This document shows, in pieces, positions 25,856 through 36,087 of a stretch of 41,644 nucleotides of DNA. The DNA is taken from positions 1-41,644 of the forward strand of contig JABGRG010000028.1 in NCBI GenBank assembly GCA_018648445.1, given 5' to 3'. The notes below the pieces were generated by a model. That model saw nothing but the letters and a program-made list of their open reading frames with translations, had not been told where the DNA came from and made no database searches. Position numbers and translations under genes: made by a program. Position 1 is the stretch's first letter; each line of letters opens with the position of its first letter. The stretch comes from Rhodospirillales bacterium (lineage in GTDB: Bacteria > Pseudomonadota > Alphaproteobacteria > Rhodospirillales_A > JACZKS01).

Positions 25856-26128
25856 TTGAACAAGAATGATCTTGTTGCCACCGTTGCCAATAACGCTGGA
25901 ATTTCCAAAGCTGATGCCGCTAAGGCGGTTGACGGCGTGTTCAGCGCCATTTCCGATGCCTTGAAGGGTGGTGGTGAAGTCCGCCTCGTCGGTTTTGGGA
26001 CTTTTAGTGTCGCGCAGCGCGCGGCGACCACCGGTCGCAACCCGCGTACCGGCGAGTCGATTCAGATCCCGGCCTCCAAACAGCCTAAGTTTAAGGCCGG
26101 CAAAGGCTTGAAAGACGCGGTCAACTAA
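25856..26128 (+). CDS. hup: DNA-binding protein HU
   Basis: HU is a small nucleoid protein that bends and packs DNA as a dimer. The 90-residue product has the expected length, with MNKNDLVATVANNAGISKAD at the start, VRLVGFGTFSV and the DNA-arm signature RNPRTGESIQIPASKQPKFKAGK. The start is TTG at 25856 with AGAGGGGG seven nt upstream; no in-frame ATG exists and the open frame reaches only to another TTG at 25823. Its own promoter and a strong terminator make it a single-gene unit. Confidence 0.96.
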   Translation: MNKNDLVATVANNAGISKADAAKAVDGVFSAISDALKGGGEVRLVGFGTFSVAQRAATTGRNPRTGESIQIPASKQPKFKAGKGLKDAVN

Positions 26129-26151
26129 TACCGTCCGCGTTTAGGAAATAC

Positions 26152-26188
26152 ACGCCGGTTGCTCATTTTTGCGCAACCGGCGTTTTTC
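26152..26188 (+). terminator. Strong intrinsic terminator after hup
   Basis: An 11-bp perfect stem (ACGCCGGTTGC at 26152-26162 with GCAACCGGCGT at 26173-26183) is followed directly by a T-run. It should stop hup transcripts before the tRNA genes. Confidence 0.93.
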
Positions 26189-26264
26189 CATTTAAAGGTT
26201 CTTTTCGGCGGTCGATGAAATGTCGGCGCGTCGATGTACCTATGGAAGACGTTCCAATAGAATC

Positions 26265-26340
26265 GGGCGGTTAGCTCAGCTGGGAGAGCGCCACGTTTAC
26301 ACCGTGGATGTCGGGGGTTCGAGCCCCTCACCGCCCACCA
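26265..26340 (+). tRNA. tRNA-Val (anticodon UAC)
   Basis: The 76-nt gene has acceptor strands GGGCGGT and ACCGCCC, anticodon stem CCACG/CGTGG with TAC at 26298-26300, T loop GGTTCGAGCCC, and an encoded CCA. A clear promoter was not found in the 76 nt between the hup terminator and the tRNA. Confidence 0.97.
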
Positions 26341-26370
26341 AAATCGTTCCAGCGGAATTTTGCCAAGGTG

Positions 26371-26405
26371 AATTAGCCCCTGATTGACCATGAGCGGGGG
26401 CAATT
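26371..26405. other. Hairpin between tRNA-Val and tRNA-Asp
   Basis: AATT(A)GCCCC at 26371-26380 pairs with GGGGCAATT at 26397-26405, leaving one bulged A and a 16-nt loop. It sits 30 nt after tRNA-Val and may end its transcript, but it has no T-run. Confidence 0.4.
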
Positions 26406-26438
26406 CGAAAAATGATTACAAACACGCGTCATGTGCGC

Positions 26439-26466
26439 TTGACTTGGGCCGGGAGCTGGATTAAAT
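26439..26466 (+). promoter_or_regulatory. Candidate promoter for tRNA-Asp
   Basis: TTGACT (26439-26444), a 16-nt spacer and TTAAAT (26461-26466) form a good promoter. The start would lie about 50 nt before the mature tRNA. Transcription could continue toward nuoA. Confidence 0.55.
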
Positions 26467-26524
26467 CATCGCCACCCGATCACGGGACGGTTCCTTCGGA
26501 ACGGTTCTTCGACAAATGTTATTC

Positions 26525-26601
<77 letters not shown>

Positions 26602-26797
26602 ATTTCTCCCACATCATGAAATTCTTGAATGGATATAGCGGCGACCCGACATGCTATCGGGCATGTTCGCTCATCGTCTGGGTTGACGTGGTTTTCAAAA
26701 GTCGTCAAACAAGTGCCTGCGGTTTGGTGTTATTGTAAGGTTGCGTTGAACGGTCTTCGGAAAATCGGAAGATCAGCCGGAAAAATAAAGATTTCAA
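26602..26797. other. tRNA-Asp to nuoA intergenic region
   Basis: This 196-nt stretch must hold the nuo promoter, but no convincing -35/-10 pair was found; TATTGT at 26731-26736 is the best -10-like element. It contains two overlapping short hairpins at 26645-26666 and a 26-bp dyad at 26683-26708. The dyad has outer arms TTGACG and CGTCAA and an inner TTTTCAAAA, and could be an operator for complex I expression. Confidence 0.5.
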
Positions 26798-27163
26798 ATG
26801 AATGAACTGTTGAGCGAATACCTTCCGATCTTGATTTTCCTCGGCATCGCGACGGTGACTTCGCTTGGCGCCGTGGTCGCTTCATGGGTGGTCATCCGGC
26901 AGCATCCGGACAGCGCGAAGAACGCCCCGTATGAATGCGGGTTCGAGGCATTTGAAAACGCTCGTGGCCAATTCGACGTTCGCTTCTATCTGGTGGCCAT
27001 ACTGTTCATCATCTTTGATTTGGAAGTGGCCTTCCTTTTTCCGTGGGCCATTAGCCTGGGTCATATCGGCGTGTTCGGTTTCTGGTCGATGGTGGTCTTC
27101 CTGGGCGTCCTGACCGTTGGTTTCGTTTACGAATGGAAGAAGGGGGCCCTGGAATGGGAGTAG
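26798..27163 (+). CDS. nuoA: NADH-quinone oxidoreductase subunit A
   Basis: NuoA is a small membrane subunit of respiratory complex I next to the quinone channel. The 121-residue product has three transmembrane helices and the conserved loop [20 protein letters not shown] followed by [13 protein letters not shown]. It opens the 14-gene nuo operon; its end overlaps the nuoB start by 10 nt. The ribosome site is weak. Confidence 0.97.
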   Translation: MNELLSEYLPILIFLGIATVTSLGAVVASWVVIRQHPDSAKNAPYECGFEAFENARGQFDVRFYLVAILFIIFDLEVAFLFPWAISLGHIGVFGFWSMVVFLGVLTVGFVYEWKKGALEWE

Positions 27164-27699
27164 AACCCATGTCGCGGCCCGAACCGCTCGCGCCGGGCGC
27201 CGAGCAGGACGCAGTTCTCCAGCAAGTTACCGACGAATTATCCGATAAGGGTTTCGTCATTGCCCAGCTTGACAATCTGGTCAATTGGGCGCGTACGGGT
27301 TCGCTTTGGCCCATGACATTCGGCCTTGCTTGCTGCGCCGTCGAAATGATGCATACCTACGTCAGCCGCTACGATCTCGACCGCTTCGGCGTGGTTCCCC
27401 GCCCGAGCCCGCGGCAATCGGACGTGATTATCGTTGCTGGCACGCTCACCAATAAAATGGCGCCGGCCTTCCGCCGGGTCTACGACCAGATGGCCGAACC
27501 CCGTTACGTCATTTCAATGGGGTCGTGCGCCAATGGCGGCGGCTATTATCACTATTCGTATTCGGTGGTGCGTGGGTGCGACCGAATTGTTCCTGTCGAC
27601 GTCTATATTCCGGGCTGCCCGCCAACAGCGGAAGCGTTGCTATACGGAATCCTGCAACTCCAGAAAAAAATCCGGCGCACCGGCGCTCTTTGGCGCTGA
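27154..27699 (+). CDS. nuoB: NADH-quinone oxidoreductase subunit B
   Basis: NuoB carries the last iron-sulfur cluster, N2, which reduces quinone. From the ATG at 27154 the product has 181 residues. The cluster ligands are Cys60 and Cys61 ([11 protein letters not shown]), Cys125 ([10 protein letters not shown]) and Cys155 (PGCPPTAE). ATG at 27169 is an alternative start with GGGAG upstream. It overlaps nuoA and lies 15 nt before nuoC. Confidence 0.97.
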   Translation: MGVEPMSRPEPLAPGAEQDAVLQQVTDELSDKGFVIAQLDNLVNWARTGSLWPMTFGLACCAVEMMHTYVSRYDLDRFGVVPRPSPRQSDVIIVAGTLTNKMAPAFRRVYDQMAEPRYVISMGSCANGGGYYHYSYSVVRGCDRIVPVDVYIPGCPPTAEALLYGILQLQKKIRRTGALWR

Positions 27700-27714
27700 A
27701 CCGGTACGGTCTAG

Positions 27715-28362
27715 ATGATGATCCCGGATCCCGAAACAATTACGGCTCTCGAAGATCTTGGCGACCAGGTGTCGGCCAAGTTCCCGAACGACGTGCGGAG
27801 GGTTGATATCGCCAACGGCGAATTGACGGTCGCGGTCGACAGGGAAGCAATCGTCAAGGTGCTGACCGGACTGCGCGATGGTGCCAACCTTCAGTTCAAG
27901 CAGTTGATGGACGTGTGCGGGGTTGACTACCCGGACAATGAGGAACGCTTCGAGGTGGTCTACCACCTTCTTAGCCCGACCCAGAATATGCGGATTCGCG
28001 TCAAGGTCCGCACCGACGAGGAAACGCCTGTCCCGTCAGTTACGGGAGTATTCAGTTCCGCCGGTTGGTGGGAACGTGAAACCTGGGATCTTTTCGGCAT
28101 CTTCTTTTCCGACCACCCCGATCTGCGTCGAATTCTGACCGACTACGGCTTTGAGGGACATCCGCTTCGCAAGGATTTCCCGCAGACCGGCTATGTCGAA
28201 GTCCGCTACGACGACGATCAGAAGAGGGTCGTGTATGAACCCGTCAAACTTGCCCAGGAATTCCGCGATTTCGATTTCTTGTCGCCGTGGGAAGGGGCCG
28301 AAAGCATCCTTCCGGGTGATGAAAAAGCAGGCGACGAGGACGTGGCGGAGGACAAAGCCTGA
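27715..28362 (+). CDS. nuoC: NADH-quinone oxidoreductase subunit C
   Basis: NuoC is a peripheral-arm subunit of complex I that packs against NuoD and NuoB. The 215-residue product contains [14 protein letters not shown] and the family signature [14 protein letters not shown], then an acidic C-terminal tail. NuoC and NuoD are separate genes here, not fused as in E. coli. The stop overlaps the nuoD ATG (TGATG). Confidence 0.97.
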   Translation: MMIPDPETITALEDLGDQVSAKFPNDVRRVDIANGELTVAVDREAIVKVLTGLRDGANLQFKQLMDVCGVDYPDNEERFEVVYHLLSPTQNMRIRVKVRTDEETPVPSVTGVFSSAGWWERETWDLFGIFFSDHPDLRRILTDYGFEGHPLRKDFPQTGYVEVRYDDDQKRVVYEPVKLAQEFRDFDFLSPWEGAESILPGDEKAGDEDVAEDKA

Positions 28363-29540
28363 TGGCCGAATCCCAAATCAAAAACCTGACCATGAACTTC
28401 GGCCCGCAGCATCCGTCGGCCCACGGCGTGCTGCGCCTCGTTCTGGAAATGGACGGCGAGATCATCGAACGGGCGGACCCGCACGTGGGCTTGTTGCACC
28501 GCGGTACGGAAAAGCTGATCGAAAACAAGACATACCTTCAGGCGCTGCCATATTTCGACCGTCTCGATTACGTCTCGCCGCAAAATCAGGAACAGGCGTA
28601 CTCTCTGGCGGTTGAAAAGCTGCTTGGTATTGAAGCGCCCCCACGCGCGCAGATGATCCGCATTTTGTATGCCGAGATCGGGCGCATCCAAAACCATCTG
28701 TTCACGGTTGCGGCGGGTGCCATGGACGTCGGCGCAATGACCCCCATGCTGTGGGCGTTTGAGCACCGCGAGCGTCTGTTCGAGTTCTGTGAACGGGTCA
28801 GCGGCGCGCGCATGCACATGGCTTACATCCGTCCCGGCGGCGTCGCCCTGGACATGCCGGCGGGCCTTGCCGAGGACATCCTCGCCTGGACCGATGAATT
28901 TCCGGCGTTTATCGACGACATCGAAACCCTGCTTACCGAAAACCGAATTTTCAAGCAGCGCACGGTGGATATCGGAAGCATAACCACCGAACAGGCGCTT
29001 GATTGGGGTTGGAGCGGACCTAATTTGCGCGCCAGTGGCTTGGCGTGGGACCTGCGCAAGTCGCAACCCTACGACGGCTACGAGAAGATGGAATTCGAGG
29101 TTCCGGTCGGTACGCATGGTGATTGCTACGACCGTTACCTGGTGCGCATCGCCGAGATTCGGGAATCGACCAAGATCATTCGCCAGGCCATCGAAAAAAT
29201 GCCCGACGGTCCGGTCAAGGTAGACAACCGCAAGATTGCGCCGCCTTCCAGAAACGAAATGAAGAGCTCGATGGAAGCCCTGATCGAACATTTCAAGCTG
29301 TACACCGAGGGCTATCACGTTCCCGCCGGCGAGACCTACACGGTGGTCGAAGCGCCGAAGGGCGAATTCGGCATCTATCTGGTCGCCGACGGCTCCAACC
29401 GACCGTACCGCTGCAAAATCCGCGCGACCGGTTTTGCCCATTTGCAAACCCTGGAGGTTATGTCGCGTGGGCACATGCTGGCCGATGTGGTTGCCAACAT
29501 AGGTTCCATTGATATCGTTTTTGGCGAGGTCGACCGATGA
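28362..29540 (+). CDS. nuoD: NADH-quinone oxidoreductase subunit D
   Basis: NuoD forms the quinone site together with NuoB. The 392-residue product starts with [15 protein letters not shown], which holds the quinone-site His, and has [14 protein letters not shown] and the C-terminal [12 protein letters not shown]. The length is that of other alphaproteobacterial and mitochondrial 49-kDa subunits. It overlaps nuoE by 4 nt (ATGA). Confidence 0.97.
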   Translation: MAESQIKNLTMNFGPQHPSAHGVLRLVLEMDGEIIERADPHVGLLHRGTEKLIENKTYLQALPYFDRLDYVSPQNQEQAYSLAVEKLLGIEAPPRAQMIRILYAEIGRIQNHLFTVAAGAMDVGAMTPMLWAFEHRERLFEFCERVSGARMHMAYIRPGGVALDMPAGLAEDILAWTDEFPAFIDDIETLLTENRIFKQRTVDIGSITTEQALDWGWSGPNLRASGLAWDLRKSQPYDGYEKMEFEVPVGTHGDCYDRYLVRIAEIRESTKIIRQAIEKMPDGPVKVDNRKIAPPSRNEMKSSMEALIEHFKLYTEGYHVPAGETYTVVEAPKGEFGIYLVADGSNRPYRCKIRATGFAHLQTLEVMSRGHMLADVVANIGSIDIVFGEVDR

Positions 29541-30160
29541 GCGAGGCCGTTTTCCAGCAACCGGAGACATTCGAGTTCACTCCGGACAGTATGACCAAGG
29601 TGACGGCAGCCATCGCCAAGTACCCGGACGGCTGCGCGGCCAGCGCCGTCATGCCGGTACTCGATATCGCGCAGCGCCAGAATGAAGGATGGTTGCCCCG
29701 GGCGGCCATGGATAAAACGGCTGAAATCCTGGGGATGCCGCCGATCCGGGTTTACGAGGTGGCAACGTTCTACACCATGTACAACCTCGAACCGGTCGGC
29801 AAACATCACGTTCAGGTTTGTACCAACGCGCCTTGCTGGCTGCGTGGTTCCGATCAAATTGTCGAAACTTGCGAAAGAGTACTGGGCGTCGGCGTCGGTG
29901 AAACCACCGATGACGGGATGTTCAGCGTTTCCGAATGCGAATGTCTGGGCGCTTGCGTCAATGCTCCGATGGTCCAGATCGGCGACGACTATTATGAAGA
30001 TCTGGACGAGACCACCACGGAAAACATTTTGCTGGCGCTGAAAATGGGCCAGACGCCCAAAACCGGACCGCAGAACGGCCGCAAGGGATGTGAACCCGCA
30101 GGCGGGCCGACCACGTTGCGAAGCGATGGTGACGGCGGCAGCGAATCGGGGGCAGCGTGA
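29537..30160 (+). CDS. nuoE: NADH-quinone oxidoreductase subunit E
   Basis: NuoE is the thioredoxin-fold subunit of the NADH dehydrogenase module that carries the 2Fe-2S cluster N1a. In the 207-residue product the ligands are Cys95, Cys100 (CTNAPC), Cys136 and Cys140 (CLGAC). The C-terminal extension contains [14 protein letters not shown], shared with mitochondrial and alphaproteobacterial forms, then a glycine/serine-rich tail. Its stop overlaps the nuoF start. Confidence 0.97.
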   Translation: MSEAVFQQPETFEFTPDSMTKVTAAIAKYPDGCAASAVMPVLDIAQRQNEGWLPRAAMDKTAEILGMPPIRVYEVATFYTMYNLEPVGKHHVQVCTNAPCWLRGSDQIVETCERVLGVGVGETTDDGMFSVSECECLGACVNAPMVQIGDDYYEDLDETTTENILLALKMGQTPKTGPQNGRKGCEPAGGPTTLRSDGDGGSESGAA

Positions 30161-31446
30161 TGCTCGGCGACAAGGACAGGATTTTCACCAATCTGTACGG
30201 GTTCGGCGACGTCGGCCTAGACGGCGCGAGATCGCGCGGCGATTGGAAAGGCACGGGCGAGTTCCTCGGCAAGGGCCGCGAGTGGATCATTGAAGAGGTC
30301 AAAACCTCGGGCATTCGCGGGCGCGGTGGCGCAGGTTTCGGCGCGGGCATGAAATGGTCGTTCATGCCCAAGGAAGTGACCCGGCCTCATTTCCTGCTGG
30401 TCAACGCCGACGAGGGCGAGCCGGGAACCTGCAAGGACCGTGAAATTATCCGTAACGACCCGCACAAGCTGGTCGAGGGAACTTTGCTGGCCGGTTTTGC
30501 CATCGGCGCGCATACGGCTTACGTCTACATTCGCGGCGAATTCTTCCGCGAGGCGGAAGTCCTGCAAAACGCCATCGACGAAGCCTACGCCGCTGGATTG
30601 CTCGGCGCCGACGCCTGCGGATCGGGCTGGGCTTTCGAAATCCATATCCATCGGGGTATGGGAGCTTATGTCTGCGGCGAGGAAAGCGCGCTGATTGAAA
30701 GCATCGAGGGCAAAAAAGGCCAGCCGCGCATGAAACCGCCGTTCCCCGCGAACGTCGGCCTGTTCGGCTGCCCGTCGACCGTAAACAACGTTGAAACCAT
30801 CGCCTCGGTACCTGAAATTCTGCGTCGCGGCGGCGATTGGTTCGCCGGGTTGGGCCGCGCCAACAATACGGGAACCAAACTTTTCTGCATTTCCGGACAT
30901 GTAAACAACCCGTGCACCGTGGAAGAGGAAATGGGCATCGGTCTCAAGGAACTGCTTGAAACCCACTGCGGCGGCGTGCGCGGCGGCTGGGACAACCTTT
31001 TGGCCGTCATTCCGGGCGGATCGTCCGTTCCGCTGATGCCCAAGTCCGTTTGCGATTCCGTGCGCATGGACTTCACCTCGTTGCAGGAGGTGGGTTCGGG
31101 TCTGGGCACGGCGGCCGTCATCGTTATGGACAAATCAACCGATGTGGTGCGCGCCATTACACGCCTTTCCAAATTCTACATGCATGAAAGCTGCGGCCAA
31201 TGCACGCCGTGCCGCGAAGGCACCGGCTGGATGTGGCGCATCATGGAAAGGCTGTGCACCGGCGATGCCACCATCGATGAAATCGACGTTCTGGAATCGG
31301 TAACGCGGCAGGTCGAAGGACACACCATCTGTGCCCTTGGCGATGCAGCCGCCTGGCCCATCCAGGGACTGATCCGCCATTTTCGCCCCGAGTTGGAACG
31401 GCGGATCAACGAGAACAACTCTGCCGACGCAGATAAAGCTGCTTAA
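30160..31446 (+). CDS. nuoF: NADH-quinone oxidoreductase subunit F
   Basis: NuoF binds NADH and FMN and starts electron flow in complex I. In the 428-residue product the FMN site is GRGGAGF (54-60) with [11 protein letters not shown] (84-94). Cluster N3 is bound by Cys345, Cys348, Cys351 (SCGQCTPC) and Cys391. The ATG at 30160 is preferred to the GTG at 30157. It lies 9 nt before nuoG. Confidence 0.97.
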   Translation: MLGDKDRIFTNLYGFGDVGLDGARSRGDWKGTGEFLGKGREWIIEEVKTSGIRGRGGAGFGAGMKWSFMPKEVTRPHFLLVNADEGEPGTCKDREIIRNDPHKLVEGTLLAGFAIGAHTAYVYIRGEFFREAEVLQNAIDEAYAAGLLGADACGSGWAFEIHIHRGMGAYVCGEESALIESIEGKKGQPRMKPPFPANVGLFGCPSTVNNVETIASVPEILRRGGDWFAGLGRANNTGTKLFCISGHVNNPCTVEEEMGIGLKELLETHCGGVRGGWDNLLAVIPGGSSVPLMPKSVCDSVRMDFTSLQEVGSGLGTAAVIVMDKSTDVVRAITRLSKFYMHESCGQCTPCREGTGWMWRIMERLCTGDATIDEIDVLESVTRQVEGHTICALGDAAAWPIQGLIRHFRPELERRINENNSADADKAA

Positions 31447-31455
31447 GGGTTATAG

Positions 31456-33525
31456 ATGCCGAAACTGACCATAGATGGCACGGAAGTCGAAGTCGAAGCC
31501 GGTCTGACGGTTCTTCAGGCCTGTCGGCAAATCGGCATCGAAATTCCGCACTTCTGCTATCACGAGCGCCTGCCGGTTTCCGGCAATTGCCGCATGTGTC
31601 TGGTGGAAATGGAGCGCGCGCCCAAGCCGGTGGCTTCGTGTTCCATGCCCATCGCCGACGGCATGGTGATCCGCACGGACACCGAAAAGGTCCGGCAGAT
31701 GCGCCGCAGCGTCATGGAGTTTCTGCTGATCAACCATCCGCTGGATTGTCCGATTTGCGATCAGGGCGGCGAATGCGATTTGCAGGATCAGGCCATCGGA
31801 TACGGAGCCGAACGCAGCCGCTACCGCGAGAAAAAACGGGCTGTCGAAGAAAAGGACCTGGGACCGCTGGTCCGCACGGTTATGACCCGGTGCATCCATT
31901 GCACGCGCTGCATTCGCTTCATCACCAATATCGCGGGCGTTCCCGAGATGGGGGCGACGGCGCGCGGCGAACATATGGAAGTCGGCACCTACGTCGAAAA
32001 GGCGCTGTCCAGCGAGCTTTCCGGCAATATCATCGACCTGTGCCCGGTCGGCGCACTGACCAGCGCACCTTACGCCTTCACGGCGCGGCCCTGGGAATTG
32101 GCGCACACCGAATCGGTGGACGTTCACGATGCGCTTGGCAGCAATATCCGCATCGATACCCGTGGTTCCGAGGTTATGCGTGTGTTGCCGCGCGTGCACG
32201 AAGACGTCAACGAAGAATGGATTTCCGACAAATCCCGCTTCGCCAACGATGGTCTCAAGCGCGCTCGGTTGGACCAGCCCTGGGTACGCCGCGATGGCAA
32301 ATTGCAGCCGGCGAGCTGGGTGGAAGCCTTCAGCGTCATCGCCGAACGTCTGAAAGACGTCAAGGGCGCGAAAATCGCCGCCCTGGCTGGTGATCTGGCC
32401 GATTGCGAATCCATGGTCGCGTTGAAGGATCTGATGACAGCGTTGGGGTCGACCCATCTGGACTGCCGGCAGGACGGCGCGAAACTGGACGCCTCGGTTC
32501 GTTCCGCCTACCTGTTCAACAGCACCGTGGCCGGGATCGAGCAGGCCGACGCCTGTCTTTTGATCGGCACCGATCCGCGCAAGGAAGCGCCGGTTTTGAA
32601 CGCCCGCCTGCGCAAGCAATTCGTTGGCCGAGCAAGCTCGGTCGGCGTCGTCGGACCGAACGTTGATCTGACTTACGACTTCGATCATCTGGGTGAAGCG
32701 GCATATATTCTGAAATCCATCGCCTCCGGTAAACACGAATTCGCCAAGATCCTGCAAAACGCCGAACGGCCCATGCTGATCGTGGGGCAGGGGGCGCTGA
32801 CCCGCGAAGACGGCGCGGAAATCCTGGCCGTGGCCCGTCAAATCGCCGAAAAAACCGGAATGATCGACGTTGCCGCTGGTTGGAACGGCTTTAACGTTCT
32901 GCATACGGCGGCGGCCCGCGTCGGCGGCCTTGATCTGGGCTTCGTACCGGGCAAAAAGGGGCGCGACACGGCGGCCATCGTTGAGGGCGCAAAATCGGGT
33001 GACATCGAGGTGCTCTATCTTCTGGGCGCCGATGAAATCGACACCGATGGACTGGGCGATGCGTTCGTCATTTATCAGGGCCACCACGGCGATGCGGGAG
33101 CTGCCCGGGCCGACGTTATCATGCCGGGCGCTGCCTACACCGAAAAGAACGCCACCTATGTAAATACCGAAGGGCGGGTCCAGTTGGCGCGTCTGGCGAC
33201 TTACCCGCCTGGCGACGCGCGCGAGGATTGGAAAATCCTGAGGGCTCTTTCGGACGCCCTCGGAAAAACATTGAAATTCAATACGCTGTCGGATGTTCGC
33301 GATCGTTTGGTTGAAGTAAATCCGGTGTTCGCCAAGGTCGATACCATCGAGCCGGGGCCCTGGGGCGAGTTCGGCCACTCGGGCAAGGTAGAGGCCATAC
33401 CGTTCACGCTTCCGGTAGCGAATTTCCATATGACCGACCCGATTTGCCGGGCTTCATCTACCATGAGCGCGTGTTCCGGTGTGTTCAATGGCGATGAAAT
33501 TGTGAGGACGGGAACCGATGCCTGA
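31456..33525 (+). CDS. nuoG: NADH-quinone oxidoreductase subunit G
   Basis: NuoG is the large iron-sulfur subunit of complex I. In the 689-residue product the 2Fe-2S site N1b uses Cys34, Cys45, Cys48 and Cys62. The His-ligated cluster uses His94, Cys98, Cys101 and Cys107 ([14 protein letters not shown]). The next 4Fe-4S site uses Cys146, Cys149, Cys152 and a Cys in [10 protein letters not shown]. The C-terminal half is the molybdopterin-like fold without a cofactor. The short form without an extra N7 site fits alphaproteobacteria. It overlaps nuoH by 8 nt. Confidence 0.97.
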   Translation: MPKLTIDGTEVEVEAGLTVLQACRQIGIEIPHFCYHERLPVSGNCRMCLVEMERAPKPVASCSMPIADGMVIRTDTEKVRQMRRSVMEFLLINHPLDCPICDQGGECDLQDQAIGYGAERSRYREKKRAVEEKDLGPLVRTVMTRCIHCTRCIRFITNIAGVPEMGATARGEHMEVGTYVEKALSSELSGNIIDLCPVGALTSAPYAFTARPWELAHTESVDVHDALGSNIRIDTRGSEVMRVLPRVHEDVNEEWISDKSRFANDGLKRARLDQPWVRRDGKLQPASWVEAFSVIAERLKDVKGAKIAALAGDLADCESMVALKDLMTALGSTHLDCRQDGAKLDASVRSAYLFNSTVAGIEQADACLLIGTDPRKEAPVLNARLRKQFVGRASSVGVVGPNVDLTYDFDHLGEAAYILKSIASGKHEFAKILQNAERPMLIVGQGALTREDGAEILAVARQIAEKTGMIDVAAGWNGFNVLHTAAARVGGLDLGFVPGKKGRDTAAIVEGAKSGDIEVLYLLGADEIDTDGLGDAFVIYQGHHGDAGAARADVIMPGAAYTEKNATYVNTEGRVQLARLATYPPGDAREDWKILRALSDALGKTLKFNTLSDVRDRLVEVNPVFAKVDTIEPGPWGEFGHSGKVEAIPFTLPVANFHMTDPICRASSTMSACSGVFNGDEIVRTGTDA

Positions 33526-34579
33526 GTTCATCCAGCCCTATCTTTGGCATGGCCCCTTCCTGGATGGCTGGGTCTGGCCAACCGCCTGGATCCTGATCCG
33601 CATCTCGATCATCATCGGGATCATCATGGGAGCGGTTCCCTATCTGGTTTACTTCGAACGCAAGGTTATCGGGGCCATGCACCTCAGGCGCGGCCCCAAC
33701 GTGGTCGGCCCCCTGGGACTGTTGCAGCCCATCGCCGACGGCCTGAAGCTGTTTTTGAAGGAAACGATCATCCCCTCGGGGGCCAATCGCGCCGTATTCA
33801 TTATTGCACCGTGCCTGACGTTTTTCCTGGCGCTTATCGGCTGGGCGGTTATTCCCTTTGGCGAAGGGTTGATGCTGGCCGATATCAATGTCGGCATCCT
33901 GTACCTGTTCGCGGTTTCGTCCATGGGCGTCTACGGCATCGTGATGGCCGGATGGGCGGGCAATTCGCGCTACGGCTTCCTGGGCGGTATGCGTTCGGCG
34001 GCGCAGATGGTGTCCTACGAAGTCTCCATGGGCTTCGTCATCATTACGGTACTGCTGTGTGTCGGTTCGCTGAACCTGAGCGACATCGTTTTGGCGCAGA
34101 AGGGACCGAACGGGATGTTTAACTGGTTCGCCTTCCCGCTGCTGCCCATGGCGGTGATCTTCTTTATCTCGACCCTGGCCGAAACCAACCGTCACCCGTT
34201 TGATCTGCCGGAAGCCGAAGCCGAGCTGGTGACCGGCTATAATGTCGAATATTCGTCGATGCCATTTGCGCTGTTTTTCCTGGGCGAATACGCCAACATG
34301 ATTTTGATGTCGGGCATGACGTCGATCCTGTTCCTGGGCGGATGGCTGCCACCATTCGACATCGCGCCGTTTAACTGGATTCCGGGGCCCATCTGGTTCG
34401 CCGCCAAGATCGCCGCATGCCTGTTCGTGTTTATCTGGGTCCGCGCGACGTTCCCGCGCTATCGATACGATCAGTTGATGCGGTTGGGCTGGAAGGTGTT
34501 CCTGCCGATATCCCTGGCGGCCGTTGTCATTGTCTCGGGCGTGTTGGTCTATTTCGACCTGACGCCGATGGTGCGTTAA
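33518..34579 (+). CDS. nuoH: NADH-quinone oxidoreductase subunit H
   Basis: NuoH is the membrane subunit that joins the peripheral arm and forms much of the quinone tunnel. The 353-residue product has about eight to nine transmembrane helices. It contains the family signatures [20 protein letters not shown] and [20 protein letters not shown], which hold the glutamates of the E-channel. It lies 15 nt before nuoI. Confidence 0.97.
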   Translation: MPEFIQPYLWHGPFLDGWVWPTAWILIRISIIIGIIMGAVPYLVYFERKVIGAMHLRRGPNVVGPLGLLQPIADGLKLFLKETIIPSGANRAVFIIAPCLTFFLALIGWAVIPFGEGLMLADINVGILYLFAVSSMGVYGIVMAGWAGNSRYGFLGGMRSAAQMVSYEVSMGFVIITVLLCVGSLNLSDIVLAQKGPNGMFNWFAFPLLPMAVIFFISTLAETNRHPFDLPEAEAELVTGYNVEYSSMPFALFFLGEYANMILMSGMTSILFLGGWLPPFDIAPFNWIPGPIWFAAKIAACLFVFIWVRATFPRYRYDQLMRLGWKVFLPISLAAVVIVSGVLVYFDLTPMVR

Positions 34580-34594
34580 GGAAGGGTGAGGGAA

Positions 34595-35083
34595 ATGAGC
34601 TTTATCGACCGCACCGCGCGCACCGTTCTTCTGGCGGAATTGATTCAGGGCATGGCCCTGACCTTGCGCTATTTCTTCCGGCCCAAGGTGACCATCAATT
34701 ACCCTTACGAAAAGGGCGTCATCAGTTCGCGCTTCCGCGGCGAACACGTACTGCGCCGCTATGCCAACGGCGAGGAACGCTGTATCGCGTGCAAACTGTG
34801 CGAAGCCGTGTGTCCGGCCCAGGCCATCACCATCGAGGCCGAGCCGCGCAACGACGGCAGCCGCCGCACCACGCGCTATGACCTGGATACCCACAAGTGC
34901 ATTTTCTGCGGCTTCTGTCAGGAAGCCTGCCCCGTGGACGCCATCGTCGAGGGGCCGAATTTCGAATACTCGGCGGAAACCCGCGAAGAACTGATGTACG
35001 ACAAGGAAAAACTGCTTTCCAACGGCGAGCGCTGGGAGACCGAAATTGCCGCGCGCATCGCCAAAGAAGCCCCGTATCGCTAA
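34595..35083 (+). CDS. nuoI: NADH-quinone oxidoreductase subunit I
   Basis: NuoI carries clusters N6a and N6b in two ferredoxin motifs. In the 162-residue product these are Cys63, Cys66, Cys69, Cys73 and Cys102, Cys105, Cys108, Cys112. The C-terminus [14 protein letters not shown] is typical of the family. The ATG at 34595 is chosen with GAGGGA close upstream; a GTG at 34586 is less likely. Confidence 0.97.
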   Translation: MSFIDRTARTVLLAELIQGMALTLRYFFRPKVTINYPYEKGVISSRFRGEHVLRRYANGEERCIACKLCEAVCPAQAITIEAEPRNDGSRRTTRYDLDTHKCIFCGFCQEACPVDAIVEGPNFEYSAETREELMYDKEKLLSNGERWETEIAARIAKEAPYR

Positions 35084-35093
35084 AGGCATGAGA

Positions 35094-35156
35094 ATGGATA
35101 TGAAGCTGGGCAGGAATGAGATAAAGCGTTTGGACGCAGATCGGAGGATCTTATGA
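35094..35156 (+). CDS. Possible 20-codon ORF between nuoI and nuoJ
   Basis: The nuoI-nuoJ spacer contains a short basic reading frame, [24 protein letters not shown] lies seven nt before the ATG at 35094, and the stop overlaps the nuoJ ATG (ATGA). In-frame ATGs also occur at 35088 and 35100. It matches no family known to me. It could be a coupling peptide for nuoJ or chance. Confidence 0.2.
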   Translation: MDMKLGRNEIKRLDADRRIL

Positions 35157-35767
35157 TCGTTCAAGTCGTTGCGTTTTATCTGTTCTCGTTTTTGATCGTG
35201 GCCTCCGGCGTCATGGTGATTTCATCAAAAAATCCCGTGCATTCGGTGTTGTTCATGATTTTGGCGTTCTTCAACTCGGCCGGGCTGTTCATCCTGCTTG
35301 GAGCCGAGTTCCTGGCCATGATCCTGGTCGTCGTCTACGTCGGCGCGGTGGCGGTGCTGTTCCTGTTCGTGGTGATGATGCTGGACATCAATTTCGTTGA
35401 GCTGCGCCAGGGGTTTTTACGCTATCTGCCCATCGGCGGTGTCGTCGCGTTCATCCTGCTGGCCGAATTGCTGGTGGTGCTGGGCGGCTGGCAGCTTTCC
35501 GCCGAAGCACCCACGGCCATCGCCGCGGCGGCTCCCGCGCCGGAAAACATCACCAATACCCACGCGCTGGGCCAATTGATCTATACCCAGTACATCTATT
35601 TGTTCCAGGCGGCGGGGATCATTCTTCTGATCGCCATGATCGGCGCCATCGTTCTGACCCACCGTCACCGTGACGGCGTTCGCAAGCAAAAGATTTCGGA
35701 TCAGTTGAAACGCCGGGCCGAGGAAACGGTCACGCTTCACAAGGTTCCGACGGGGAAGGGTGTCTGA
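35153..35767 (+). CDS. nuoJ: NADH-quinone oxidoreductase subunit J
   Basis: NuoJ is a membrane subunit next to NuoK and the E-channel. The 204-residue product has five transmembrane helices, with the conserved [18 protein letters not shown] around the third, whose pi-bulge is known to be important. GGAGG lies five nt before the ATG. The stop overlaps nuoK by one base. A basic C-terminal tail is predicted to be cytosolic. Confidence 0.97.
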   Translation: MIVQVVAFYLFSFLIVASGVMVISSKNPVHSVLFMILAFFNSAGLFILLGAEFLAMILVVVYVGAVAVLFLFVVMMLDINFVELRQGFLRYLPIGGVVAFILLAELLVVLGGWQLSAEAPTAIAAAAPAPENITNTHALGQLIYTQYIYLFQAAGIILLIAMIGAIVLTHRHRDGVRKQKISDQLKRRAEETVTLHKVPTGKGV

Positions 35768-36078
35768 TGTTTGATATTGGTCTTTCCCACTACCTGACCG
35801 TCTCGGCGATTGTGTTTTCGCTGGGGATCTGCGGCATTTTCCTGAACCGCAAAAACATCATCGTCATTTTGATGTCGGTCGAGTTGATGCTGCTGGCGGT
35901 CAATATCAATCTGGTCGCGTTTTCCGCCGAACTGAACGATCTGGTCGGACAGGTATTCGCCCTGTTCATTCTGACCGTCGCCGCCGCCGAGGTGGCCATC
36001 GGTCTGGCCATCGTCGTCGTCTATTTCCGCAACCGTGGCAGTATCGCGGTTGAGGACGTCAACATGATGAAGGGATAA
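35767..36078 (+). CDS. nuoK: NADH-quinone oxidoreductase subunit K
   Basis: NuoK is a small antiporter-like membrane subunit (related to MnhC/MrpC). The 103-residue product has three transmembrane helices with the conserved Glu in [15 protein letters not shown] and a second in [10 protein letters not shown]; both glutamates are part of the proton path. It lies 9 nt before nuoL. Confidence 0.97.
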   Translation: MFDIGLSHYLTVSAIVFSLGICGIFLNRKNIIVILMSVELMLLAVNINLVAFSAELNDLVGQVFALFILTVAAAEVAIGLAIVVVYFRNRGSIAVEDVNMMKG

Positions 36079-36087
36079 GGGGCGCCC

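Noticed and set aside
31450..33429. A 659-codon minus-strand frame opposite nuoG
   Set aside because: NuoG is fully supported by its iron-sulfur ligands. The antisense product shows no family motif, ribosome site or plausible start.
33485..35164. A 559-codon minus-strand frame opposite nuoH and nuoI
   Set aside because: It crosses two real genes and their spacers and has shadow-like composition.
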